Numbered from the stretch's first letter, positions 50,270 through 60,760 are shown. The stretch: 64,000 nt of DNA from Dendrobium chrysotoxum (GCA_019925795.1 CM034313.1:28077710-28141709); one strand, 5' to 3'. Translations and numbers: made by a program. Notes: generated by a model from the sequence alone, not told the origin.

Positions 50270-52468
50270 ATGGCGGCAGAAGGCCACCGGTCATCTTTGC
50301 CTTCGTCGGAGTCTCCTGATCTTTGGCATCGTGTAGCATTGAATATTCAAGATGTAATTGATCACCGTCGAAGGTTAAGAGGAGAGCTGGTCATCTCTGA
50401 TAGGATTGTTGCGCAGCAAGGTAAGGTTTCCTTTATAGAAGGTAAGGGAAAGATGGTGGCTTCGTCTCCTGATAATAATTCTGCTAGGCCTACGATTTTA
50501 CACAATTTCTCTCCTGATCCGGGGGCTTCATCTTCGGGAATGAAAAATTTTATGAATCACTTTGGAAATTCAAGTGCAATCTCTGTCCCTGACAGCAAGA
50601 TAAATGCGAATTCCATTAATTCGGTTAACAAAGAATTTCATTCCCACAATAAGTTGCCAGTTGCTACAGAGAAAAGTTTATCTGTGTTGGCCAGCTGTGT
50701 TGATACTACAAATTTGGATATTCAGGGGAAATCAAATTCGGATCTGTTGGAAGTCAGGAAATGTGTTTCAGCAGATTTAGGTGGATGCCTAGCTACGCCT
50801 GCTAATCCTATTAGAGTAGAGGTGAATACACCAGAGTTCAAGTCAGGTCTGATTAATAAGGAAGTCTCTTTTGCGGACAAGGTTACTGGTGATTTGCATA
50901 AGAAGAAGATTTATGGTGATACAGTTGGAAATTATAAACCTTACATCAAGTTAGACTTCAAGGTAGAAGATGTAGTGATGTCTGATGACGGTTTGGCAGT
51001 GAAGCAATGCAAAGAAACAGAAAATCTTAATGCCAAGAGGTTGGTTAAGTCATTGGTCTTTAAGGTGTTTGGTAAGGAGATGCCATCACACTTGGTTGCG
51101 GAGGAAGTAAGGCACCAATGGAATAAGCTTGGCAAATTGCACTGTACTACACTTGTTTATGGCTGGTTTTTGTGCTCATTCAATAACTATGAATTGATGG
51201 AGGCTGTTCTTTCAGGTGGCCCATGGTTCATGAATGATCACATAATAGGATTGGAAAAATGGAATCCAGAGTTTTCTATGTTGTCTATGAAGGGTCTAAC
51301 CTCTCCTATTTGGATCAGGATGCCTCACCTTCCTCTTCAGTGCTGGGATGAGCAGAATATTGCAAGGATTGCATCCAGGATTGGCACTCCCCTTATGTTG
51401 GATGGGAATTTGTTTCAATGGGGGAGGAGAGAATTCGCTAGAGTTTGAGTGAGAGTGAAGATTGACCAAAGGCTTCCGGTTGGGGTTTGGGTTGAAGGCA
51501 TTTCGGGGAGATTTTTTCAAAGAATTGAATACGAAAAAATCTCTTCTTTTTGTTTCAATTGTGGGATGATTTGTCATGAGAAACAAGATTGTAGTAAGGA
51601 TAATTTTGTGCAATTGGAGGAGAAGGAAGCTTGCATGGAAGGTGATAGGGAAAATGGAGTGGGAAAGAAGTCTGAGGCTTTGAATTCTAGTTCTTACGGC
51701 CCTTGGATACTTGTTAATCATAAGAAGACAAGAAGCAGTGGTCCAAGTAGAGGTTTTGTCAATATTCCTAATGTGAAGATTGCAAAGAATAAAAGTTATC
51801 TTGATCAGTCTCTATGGCCGGTTCAGATGTTGGTTGTCCCGGAGAGGGAGCATGTTGTCCAGGATAAGGAAGAAATTAAGAAACTAGTGGATGATAAACG
51901 GTTGGCTGCTATTAATATGGAGGAATATGATATAAATATGGGTCACAATAATAGTTTGGAGAATTTAAACAATAAGGCATTGATTGAAACATCTTTGTTG
52001 GAGGTTGAATGCAAAAAGAAGGATGTTGCTTTGGGAGATGGTGTTGTACATGCTGGCTGTGGTGTGGCTGATCTCCAGTCATCATCAAATGAGCATCCTG
52101 TTATAGGTTGCTTGCAAACTCAAGCAAATCAAAATGGATTGCTTGTGAACTCAGGTATTCCTTATTCTAACTCTGATAGTTTACAGACCAAAAATGGTAG
52201 TGTTGTTCAGAAGGTTGATTTGGGAGTTGAGGGTGTGTTGGAGGTAGATTGTGCTGAGGAAGGGGAAATTGTTGTCAAGGAGGTGGGTGATAAAAGCCAA
52301 TTGGCTGTTCATATTCATGAGGAGCTAGGATTTTCTGCTGGTAAAAAGATAAAGCTATTAAAGGAGCTTAAATCCCTCGGCTCATCTAACATCATAGATC
52401 AAAATAGGAAGTGGGAAGGTGGAAATTCTAAGAAGAATAGGGGGGCTACCCTCAATCTTAAAAAATGA
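50270..52468 (+). pseudogene. LINE ORF1, nearly intact with one TGA
   Basis: About 733 codons from ATG 50270 (MAAEGHRSSLPSSESP) to TGA 52466-52468. A single in-frame TGA at 51446-51448 replaces the Cys codon seen at 39418-39420 in the sister copy. Domains: Ser/Pro-rich N-terminus, DUF4283-like region at about residues 250-390 (GGPWFMNDHIIGLEKW), CCHC knuckle CFNCGMICHEKQDC near residue 427, and a basic/acidic tail. The TGA stop overlaps the ORF2 ATG as ATGA. Confidence 0.88.
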
Positions 52469-52862
52469 CCTCCTTGGCATTTTGGAATTGTAGAGGGGCT
52501 AAAAAAGGGGAGGCCGCTCTATATCTCAAGGAGGTGGTGAAGGATAACAATACTATGTTTGTGGGTTTGCTGGAAACAAAGGTGAGTTCAATGGAGAACA
52601 CTCTCATTTTAAAATTGCTGGGAAGTAATTAGGATTCATATATGGTCCCTTCTGAAGGCCTCTCTGGGGGTTTAATGGTGTTATGGAGAAAGGATCTAGC
52701 TAAATTCACAGTGACTGAATATTCTGCTCAAGTGATTGTTGGAAATTTGAAAATCTTTAATAGGGGATGTTGGAGGGTGGCATCAGTTTATGCTGGTCCT
52801 AAAGCTGCTATTAGGAAAGGATTATGGGATTATTTGGAGAGACATTATTCTGTTGATTGCCC
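52465..52862 (+). pseudogene. LINE ORF2 fragment (endonuclease N-terminus)
   Basis: It starts MTSLAFWNCRGA, the usual start of the plant LINE endonuclease (W-N-C-R-G), continues with LLETKV and VASVYAGPKA, and has a TAG near 52629 where the sister encodes Trp (TGG). It is cut at 52862 before the GGDFN catalytic block. Confidence 0.88.
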
Positions 52863-53084
52863 ATAAACATGTTTCTATTGTGTTTTGCTTGGCAAACCCA
52901 TTTCAGCTATAAAAGATCAAGAGCAACTCAAGCCAACTCAAGATCGGGTCCAAGTGTGTCCAAATGTATTGTTTTCCTTTTCTTGAGTCAATTGTATTGT
53001 AACTGATCCCCTAGCTAAGTAACCTTGCACACACATACTCAGGGGGAGATCTTGAGTGAATTAGAGTTTCAGTTCCATTTTTGT

Positions 53085-53765
53085 TCAGATTATCTTGGAC
53101 GATATTCACATCATCCTAGACAATCCAGTAAAAATAGAAACCCTAATTAGGGTGACCAAGTTAAGTGTTTCTGATTAAGCAGATCATCCTGAACGATCCC
53201 TACATCGTACGAGACGATATGCTTAAATCAAAAACTCTCAGCCGCCAGATCAAGTTAGGTAAGTTTTTATTTTAAGATATTTGGTCTGATCGTCCTGGAT
53301 GATACGTGTATCATCCTGGACGATCCAATACAATCATGCCTAAATAAGTCTGGTACTTAAGAAAAGCAATTATTATTTAATTGATATGATCATGTCGTCC
53401 GGGATGATCGCAAGATCGTCCGCGACGATAAGGATCGTCTAATGTGTTTCAGCTGTACGTCCAGAGTAGTGCTCAGGATGATTTGGCCTTTATTTGAACT
53501 AATCGTACAAGATGATATACGTATCATCCTGGACGATCAAGTCATTTTTAGGTCTTCCAGCACAAGTTTCTCTGGACGACCATAGCGGTCTTCTGGATGA
53601 AATTTCTCAATTTATACTAATCGTTCTGGATGATCTTAGAATTATATGGGACAATCCGAACAACTTTTTCTACTGATCGTCCAGAAGAGCCAGATCGTCT
53701 AGGCTAAAACAGCTGATTTTGAACTGATCGTACAGGACGATCTATCGATCGTCCTGGATGATCAA
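53085..53765. promoter_or_regulatory. LTR U3 array of paired 15-bp near-palindromes
   Basis: Consensus ATCRTCCNGGAYGAT. Partners come in pairs with a 6-bp spacer: 53089-53103/53110-53124 and 53289-53303/53310-53324, with further pairs near 53180, 53395, 53510, 53620 and 53735. Centres within a pair are 21 bp apart. The array ends about 40 bp upstream of the TATA box. It looks like multiple binding sites for a dimeric factor; which factor is unknown. Confidence 0.8.
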
Positions 53766-53805
53766 GGCTGACCAGTTGAGATTTAGGGCAAATTTTGAGC
53801 CCTCA

Positions 53806-53813
53806 TATAAAAG
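53806..53813 (+). promoter_or_regulatory. LTR TATA box
   Basis: TATAAAAG in both LTRs (63760-63767 in the 3' one), between the palindrome array and the transcribed leader. Transcription would begin about 30 bp downstream. Confidence 0.8.
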
Positions 53814-54039
53814 ATCTTTTTCTTTGAACAAGAAAAATCTTTTTTCCACTTTGCTTTCCAGAGAAACCATAGAGAGAGAGTTTGGGAGAGAGAGAGAGAG
53901 GATCTTATGAGGGGGAGTTTGTGAAGGATTCATGAAGGTTGCTCCAAGCAAGGATCAGAGTCATCTTCTCCGCTCGTCGTCTTTCTTCGTGTTGGTGTTC
54001 CTTGAGAGAAGATCATTTGCAAGAAGATTCGGGTTCTCT

Positions 54040-54220
54040 GCCTGCTTCAGGAGGAAGAAAAATGAGTTTACGTTCTCTGCCTGCTTCAGGAGGAAGTGAA
54101 AAGAGTCTGAGGTTCTCTGCCTGCTTCAGGAGGAAGCAAAAGGAGGTCAGATTCTCTGCCTCACCGTGTCGGTGAAAAGGAGTTTTTGTACAGGCTTCTC
54201 TGCCTTGCTGTGGGAGCAAA
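54040..54220 (+). ncRNA. Array of covarying 5-nt-loop hairpins in LTR leader
   Basis: Five units about 38-44 bp apart, each with TCTCTGCC then a small hairpin then an A/G-rich tail. Stems and loops: CTTC-AGGAG-GAAG (54045-54057); CTTC-AGGAG-GAAG (54084-54096); GCTTC-AGGAG-GAAGC (54123-54137); TCACC-GTGTC-GGTGA (54161-54175); TTGCT-GTGGG-AGCAA (54205-54219). The stem sequence changes, but pairing and loop length are kept. The position is downstream of the TATA box, so the array is transcribed. Role unknown. Confidence 0.75.
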
Positions 54221-54536
54221 TGAAGAGGCACTTTGGTTTAGTGCAATACCCGAAGGGGAGGCTCCGGGGAGTGGACGTAGGTCAAGTTGACCGAACCACT
54301 ATAAAAATCTGGTGTGTTCTTTCTAATTACTTTCTGCACTTTAGTTTTTCTGTGATTATCTGTTTGGGTGAAATTTATGTTAATCTTTTTATTTGAGTAT
54401 TTACTTGTTTCCGCTGGATATTAAAGAAAAGATTTTCACTGTTGCTCTCGAATTTTTAAATAACCAATTCACCCCCCCTCTTGGTTAGCCTCGGGACTAG
54501 TTCATCAGGGCTTAACATCCCTATCGAACTTTCAAG

Positions 54537-54548
54537 TGGTATCAGAGT
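54537..54548 (+). other. Primer-binding site, initiator tRNA-Met type
   Basis: TGGTATCAGAGT, 2 nt after the LTR end, one mismatch to the perfect site at 4169-4180 (minus). Confidence 0.95.
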
Positions 54549-54591
54549 GGGATTCAAAAAATTTAAGTTTAAAACATTTTGAATTTGATCC

Positions 54592-56411
54592 ATGGCTAAC
54601 ATTGGTAATCATAATACTGCTAAAGGTTATTCAATTACACGACCGCTATTATTTGATAATATTCTTTTTGATTTTGGGAAAACTCGCATGTCCACTTTTC
54701 TTTAATCAATTGATTATCGCATGTGGATGCTCGTTAAGGATGGATACGAACCACCTTTGAGATTGGTTAACAATGTGAAAACTGAACTACCTTTTACTGA
54801 CTGGACTTTTGATGATTGTGATTTAGCATAATTGAATGCCAAATGCTTGAACTATTTTTTATGTGCTTTAAAATCCGAGGATTATATGCATGTATCTATG
54901 TGTATGACTGGTAAAGAGATTTAGGATAGATTGTGCATTACTTACGAGGATACAACTGAAGTCAAACAGTCTAGGTTAAACATTTTGCTTCATGACTATG
55001 AACTTTTTTGCATGTAACCTAGTGAAACCATTTCTGAAATGTATATGAGATTCACTCAAATTGTCACTTCCTTGCATGCCTTAGGAAGAGAACTTATAAA
55101 CTACGAAAGAGTAAACAAAATTCTTAGATGTTTTCCTTCTTCATATGATGCTAACATAACTGCAATCACTGAGGCTAAAGATCTAAATACTAACTCTATT
55201 GATAGCTTACTTGGATCACTCTTTGCTTACGAGCAAGGGGTGAACCAAAGACAGCTTGATGCAGGTGAGAAGAAGAAGGAGAAAATATTGGCACCGAAGG
55301 CTAACGAGAGTGATGCTAGTTCTTCTGGGTCTGATAGCGATGACATTGCCTTGATCACAAGGCAATTCAAAAGCTTTCTAAAGAAGAAACACAAGAACTT
55401 TCAGAAGTGGAATAAGGGTAAGTCCAGCAAGAATTTTAAAGGTTCATCTGACACTGTCTGTTTTGAATGCCGGAAGCCTGGACACATTAAGGCTGATTGT
55501 CCTACACTTAAAGCTCACCCGAGCAAGGAGAAGGGTGAGGAGAAACACAAGTTCTGGAAGGATAAGAAGCGGATTCAGAAGGCGTTAAGGTGTTCTGGGC
55601 AGACTCTACATCCGACTCTTCTGAGACTGAAGCCGAAGAGGAGGAAACAAATTTGTGTCTGATGGCTGATGATCATCCTAGTCAGTCTAACCAGGAAGAG
55701 GTATGTGAGCTTACATACAATCAATTACTCGAAATATCTGAAAAAATTCATGCATCGTATAGGAAGCTTAAGAAAACCCTTGCTAACCTAAAATTGGATT
55801 ACTTGACTTTGCAAAAAGAGCATGATATTTTGATTAAGGATCATTCCACTGTTGATTGCAATCACATGTCTTTACTTGATGAATTTGATGAACTGAATAA
55901 AAAGCATTCTAATTTAATTGTTGAGCATGATGCATTAAAAACATCACATATTAAATTAAGAGCTGCTTTTAAGAAATTGAATGATATGGCATGTGACCTA
56001 GAAAGTAATGAAAGTGGAAGGACTTTTGAAATTACTAGTCTTAACAAGGAAAATGAATTTTTAAGAGTGAAAATTACTGCCTTTAAGAAGAATAAAAAAC
56101 CACCTACTTTTGAAGAGTTTTATGCACCGCCACCTTTTGAAAAATCTGTTGCAAATTCATCAAAGCATGTTTCATACACATCTAGGAAGGGGCACTATCA
56201 CTCACGACGTTTAGTTAATCCTTTTCCTGGTGTTAGATGTTATTCATGTGGCATGTTAGGACACATCTCCCACACCTGCACTGTTCACCGTAGTACACAT
56301 TGGGTGTGGAGGCCCAAACTGCCTGTTTCACAGCATAACACACATGTATTGCATTCTTCTTTTCATAAGAAGAAACCCAAACCTGTTTTGGTTTCTAAAA
56401 CTGACGTTTGA
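54592..56411 (+). pseudogene. copia gag pseudogene, coiled coil plus two zinc knuckles
   Basis: ATG 54592 starts a gag of about 600 codons. Stops: TAA 54703-54705 (codon 38), TAA 54829-54831, TAG 54922-54924 (a Trp codon in family B) and TAA 55015-55017. From 55039 the frame is open: capsid-like region, a Lys-rich stretch, zinc knuckle CFECRKPGHIKADC (55461-55502), then a frameshift near 55580. From 55590 it continues through an acidic patch and a long heptad-like coiled coil (about 55730-56090) to a second knuckle CYSCGMLGHISHTC (about 56239-56280). TGA at 56409-56411 ends it. The second knuckle after a long coiled coil is an addition to the usual copia gag. Confidence 0.88.
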
Positions 56412-56422
56412 TGATTTTGTAG

Positions 56423-59400
56423 GTGTGCTCACACATAAGACCTCGTGAGAGCATATGGTACCTGGACAGTGGATATTCTAGACACATGACTGGAGATGCA
56501 AATCAGTTTATTTTGCTGGAGGCCAGGGCTGGAGGCAAGGTTACACTTAGAGATAACACCACCAGGAGGGTGGTAGGTACAGGTATAATTGGTGATTCAA
56601 AGAATTTTATAATTAATAATGTTCTGCTGGTATATGGACACAACCTGCTGAGCATCAGTCAACTCTGTGACAAAGGATACAGCATTAAATTCCTGCACAC
56701 TTACTGCTTTTTAAGCTTAAATGACAAAATTGTTTTGCAGGGACAAAGGATAAATAATGTCTACAAGCTGGATGTAAGTTGCATTAAAGATGAAAATTCA
56801 ATTTGCTTAAAAACTGCTGCTGATGAGTCTTGGTTGTGGCATAGGAGATTGTGTCATGCCAGTATGAAAACCCTTAGGAGAGTCACCTAAAAGGACTTAG
56901 TTAGAGGTGTGCCCAAGCTTAAGTTCACTAAGGACCACCTGTGTGATGCTTGTCAGTTAGGGAAGAAAGTCCAGTCCTCATTTCACTTTGTTAAGGATAT
57001 TAGCACCTCTAGACCTTTAGAAGTCCTTCACATGGACCTCTTCAGACCCATTAACACTGCCAGCTTAGGGGAGAGAGTCTATAGTTTTGTGATTGTAGAT
57101 GACTACTCGAGGTTCACTTGGATTAAATTCTTGTCACATAAATCTGAGTCATTTGATGAGTTTAAGTCCTTCTCCACTTGGATTAGAGGAAGTTAGGTTG
57201 TGAGACCCTGACTATTCATAGTGATCATGGTGGAGAGTTTGAGAATGTGAAGTTTGGAAGTTTTTGTGAGGAGCAAGGGATTAGTCATAATGTTTCAGCT
57301 CCTAGGACCCCTCAGCAGAACGGGATAGCTGAAAGGAAGAACAGGACCTTAGTGGAAGCCGCTAGAGCCATACTTGCTGAGTATTCACTTCCAAAATACT
57401 TTTGGGCTGAAGCGGTGAACACTACCTGTTATGTGCTGAATAGGGTGAATGTGAGATCAAATCTGAACAAAATACCTTATGAGATCATTAAGGGTAGAAC
57501 TCCAAACCTGTCCCACCTCCATGTCTTTGGCTGTAAGGTTTTCATCCTAAACAACGGGAAATCATCCTTAGGAAAATTTGACCCCAAATCTGATGGAGTG
57601 TTCTTAGGCTATTCTAGTGTGGGGAAATCCTTTAGGGTGTTACATAAGAAGACTTTGGTGGTGGAAGAGACAACTCATGTGGTGTTTGATGAATCTGATC
57701 CTAAGGTGACTAGAGTTGAGGAAGAAGAAGAGGTAGAGGAGATTACCCAAGGGGTTGGAAATGCAAATCTGGAGGAAAGGGTAGAACCTCAAACCACACT
57801 GCCTAGAGATTGGAGATATTCTTTGAGTCATCCTTAAAAACTGATCTTAGGAGACCCTTCTGAAGGTGTTAGGACTAGGCATGGACTTAGGAAGGAAGTA
57901 AACCACTCTACCTTTATCTTAATGACTGAACCCACCAACGTCAATCAAGCCATTTCAGATGAGTTTTGGATCTTAGCTATGTAAGAAGAATGGAATCAAT
58001 TTGTAAGGAATGATGTTTGGGAGTTAGTAGAAAGACCTAAAAATCAAAGTATTGTGGGAACCAAGTGGGTCTTTAAGACTAAGATGAATGATTCTTGTGT
58101 GGTGGTTAGGAATAAGGCAAGATTGGTTGCTAAGGGGTATAATTAGATTAAAAGGATTGATTTTGAGGAGACCTTTGCCCCTGTAGCTAGATTGGAAGCC
58201 ATTAGAGTGCTACTAGCCTTTGCCTGTTATAAGGGATTTAAGCTATTTCAAATGGATGTCAAGAGTGCCTTTTTAAATGGGGTAATAAAAGAGGATGTTT
58301 TTGTAGAATAACCCCCAGGTTTTGAGAGTTCCCAATATCCAAGTCATGTTTACAAATTAAAAAAGGCCTTATATGGACTGAAACAGGCACCCAGAGCTTG
58401 GTATGAGAGGCTTAACACATTTCTATTAGAAAGAGAGTTTGTTAAGGGGAGCGTAGACACCACCTTTTTCTGAGGAGAATAGGGATGATTTACTCATTGT
58501 ATAGATCTATGTTGATGATATAATCTTCAGATCTTCTGATAAATATTTATGTGATAAGTATTCTAAAACAATGAGTAAGGAGTTTGAGATGAGTATGATG
58601 GGAGAATTGTCCTACTTTCTGGGGTTTAGCATAAGGTAATTGGATGATGGAACCTTTCTCAATCAATCTAAATACATTAAGGACATTTTGAAGAAATATG
58701 AAATGAACAAAGCCAAGCCAAGCCAATCAACACTCCCATGAGCTCCTCTGTTCAGTTAGATAAGGATTCAAGTGGAAAATCTGTTGATCAGAAGAAGTAT
58801 AGAGGTATAATTGGATCACTGCTTTACCTGACTACTAGCCAACCTGATATCATGTTTAGTGTTTATCTTTGTGCTAGGTTTTAGGCTGATCCCAAAGAGT
58901 CCCACCTGACTGCTGTTAAGAGAATTCTTAGATATCTTTTAGGGACCCCAAACCTAGGAATCTGGTACCCTAGGCACAGCACCTCTTTTGAGATTATTGG
59001 ATATTCTGATTCTGACTTTGCAGGGTGTAGGGTGGATAGAAAAAGCACTTCTGGAACTTGTCAATTCATAGGATAATCTTTAATCTCCTGGTCCAGTAGA
59101 AAATAGAACTCAGTTACACTTTCCACTGCTGAAGCTGAGTACATTGCCTTAGGGAGTTGTGTGGCCCATGTTCTTTGGTGTAAGCAATAAGTCTTAGATT
59201 TAGGATTACCTGTGGGCATAATGTCTGTTCTGTGTGATAATACTAGTGCCATATGCATTTCTAAGAATCCAATCCAACATTCTAGAACCAAACACGTTGA
59301 TATAAGGCATCACTTCATTAGGGACCATGTTATAAAAGGGGACATTGAGCTACATCATGTAGCAACTGAAAATCAGCTGGCTGACATATTTACTAAACCA

Positions 59401-59463
59401 CTGGCCTTTGACTCATTCAGTATTTTGTGGACCAGATTAGGTGTGATTGATATAAATACTTGA
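56423..59463 (+). pseudogene. copia pol pseudogene (protease, integrase, RT, RNase H)
   Basis: Protease: WYLDSGYSRHMTG at about 56456 (active D-S-G). Integrase zinc domain: LWHRRLCH and CDACQLGK (56830-56970). Integrase core: HMDLF, VDDYSRFTW, DHGGEF and NGIAERKNRT (57030-57340). RT: ARLVAKG, FQMDVKSAFLNG, YVDD at 58508-58519. RNase H: SDSDFAG, AEAEYIAL, CDNTSAI, RTKHVDIRHH (58990-59320), ending at TGA 59461-59463. At least ten stops replace Gln codons (for example 56888, 57982, 58144, 58309, 58502, 58637). Frameshifts occur near 57190 and 58460. The opening codon is GTG right after TAG 56420-56422, so pol has no ATG of its own. Confidence 0.9.
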
Positions 59464-60760
59464 TTTTGATAAATTCTGATTTCTGATGTGTCTATTTTTT
59501 ATTCTATTTCTGTTTGTTAGTTGCTTGATTTAATTATCTATTTTATGTTAATTTTTATTTTTCTGTTGATTTTCACATTAGTCTTGTTAGTTTGATTTGA
59601 GTATTTATTTTGATGTGATTTTCTACCTGTTCTTATTCACTGGTTCATCTCTTTTATTTACTACTTTATATTTTTCAAATCCGATCATTGCTCGCTACTT
59701 CTGATAGACTAGATTTCTGACTAAGAGTTTTACCTTGTTTTGATTTGGAAGCTTGTAAGCAGTGATTGATTCCACTGGATCTGTTAAAGGGAAGAAATGT
59801 TGATGATTGTTTCTCTTCCGCTAACTCCCTTAAATGGTGTATTGTTTCTTTTGGATAAAAACTTCTTCAAAATTAAAAAGTTAGTTTTTGAAATAGAGTT
59901 CTATTTTATCTTCCTACAGTAATCTACCTCATATGAATAGTATTTTCAAAGTCTTGAGTCATTATTATGATTTTCTAAACCAAGTGATTGCACTTATCAT
60001 ACGACGTATGGTTTTTATGTTGTGAATTACTCTTCCTTATTGTGGAGAGTCATCTCCTATGTCTGGAAGATAAATTTACAGCTAAGACTCTTTAACGATT
60101 ATGAAAAGAAGAAAGCTTCCAAAAGATGCGCAGTACGTCAAATAAATTGAAAAAGAGGCACAAAATGAGCCCAAAGCTGAAAAGATGTGAAATGTCGCCA
60201 AACTAAAAGATACACAAAGTGTATCAAAAATCAAAAGATGTGCAAAGTGCCAAACTAATTGAAAAAGAGGCACAAAATGAGCCCAACCAAGCTTTCTTCC
60301 CTTTCAAATCGTTAAATGTCTTAGAGAAATCCGTGCGCCACTTAATATTTTCAAAAGCTTAAGTTTGAAAATCTTGATTTCTGGTTTATTACTTTGTAAT
60401 ACTATTATATCAGATATTTTTCTAGAACGAGGCTTGAAAGGATCTCTTTTCGAATCTAATTCCTTTTCTTCTGACTTGGATTTTTGTTTTGAAAGAGATT
60501 TACATCTATAAAGTGTCCGAGGTGGGAGTTACGAAAGTCTATTTTCCAACTTTTTCTGGATTTCAGCGCTGTCAATCATCTTCTTATTGGTTTTTGGATT
60601 TAAAATCAAGAAAAAAATTTTGATTTATTGGAGTAGATTGATAAAAAAAAAATTGTTGTTTTTGTGTTCTAGTTTCAAGTTCTATTCCCTTTGGTTTTGT
60701 TTTTTATTTTACTGTTTGTATCTTTCATCTCCATCCTCCATCTTTTTCTGGGATCTTTAC
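59464..60760 (+). other. Non-coding spacer after pol with local direct repeats
   Basis: No coding frame recognised; T-rich to about 60060. Between 60120 and 60290 a phrase AATTGAAAAAGAGGCACAAA is repeated exactly (60145 and 60257, 112 bp apart) among shorter AAAAGATGYGCAAAGTGC-like units. A perfect palindrome CATACGACGTATG is at about 59999-60011. Confidence 0.7.

Larger units (their letters stand above)
50192..52862 (+). mobile_element. Second LINE copy, 3' part lost
   Basis: Same subfamily and orientation as 38161-44543, with the colinear 5' end (leader CTAGAGAGAGAAAGTTC at about 50193). It ends inside the ORF2 endonuclease (GTTGATTGCCC) where family A LTR sequence begins. LINEs are usually 5'-truncated by their mechanism, so loss of the 3' part indicates a later deletion or recombination rather than abortive insertion. 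Confidence 0.9.
52865..54534 (+). repeat. 5' LTR of copy A3, family A, left end deleted
   Basis: It aligns from base ~28 of the 3' LTR (62794 onward) to the canonical CTTTCA end. It contains the palindrome array (53085-53765), TATA box (53806-53813), an (AG)n leader start (53872-53900), a hairpin array (54044-54219) and the conserved C7 tract near 54473. The 3' LTR has cleaner palindromes than this copy. Confidence 0.92.

Noticed and set aside
53085..53765. CRISPR-like appearance of repeated units with spacers
   Set aside because: Units are palindromic, diverged and tightly spaced (6 bp), inside an LTR of a eukaryotic retrotransposon. There are no cas genes and no uniform 30-40-bp spacers.
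56888..59190. Alternative genetic code in which TAA/TAG encode Gln
   Set aside because: The stops do fall on Gln codons, but Trp codons are also broken in gag, frameshifts are present, the family is plant-specific and copy A1 has CAA/CAG at the same sites. Methyl-C deamination explains it.
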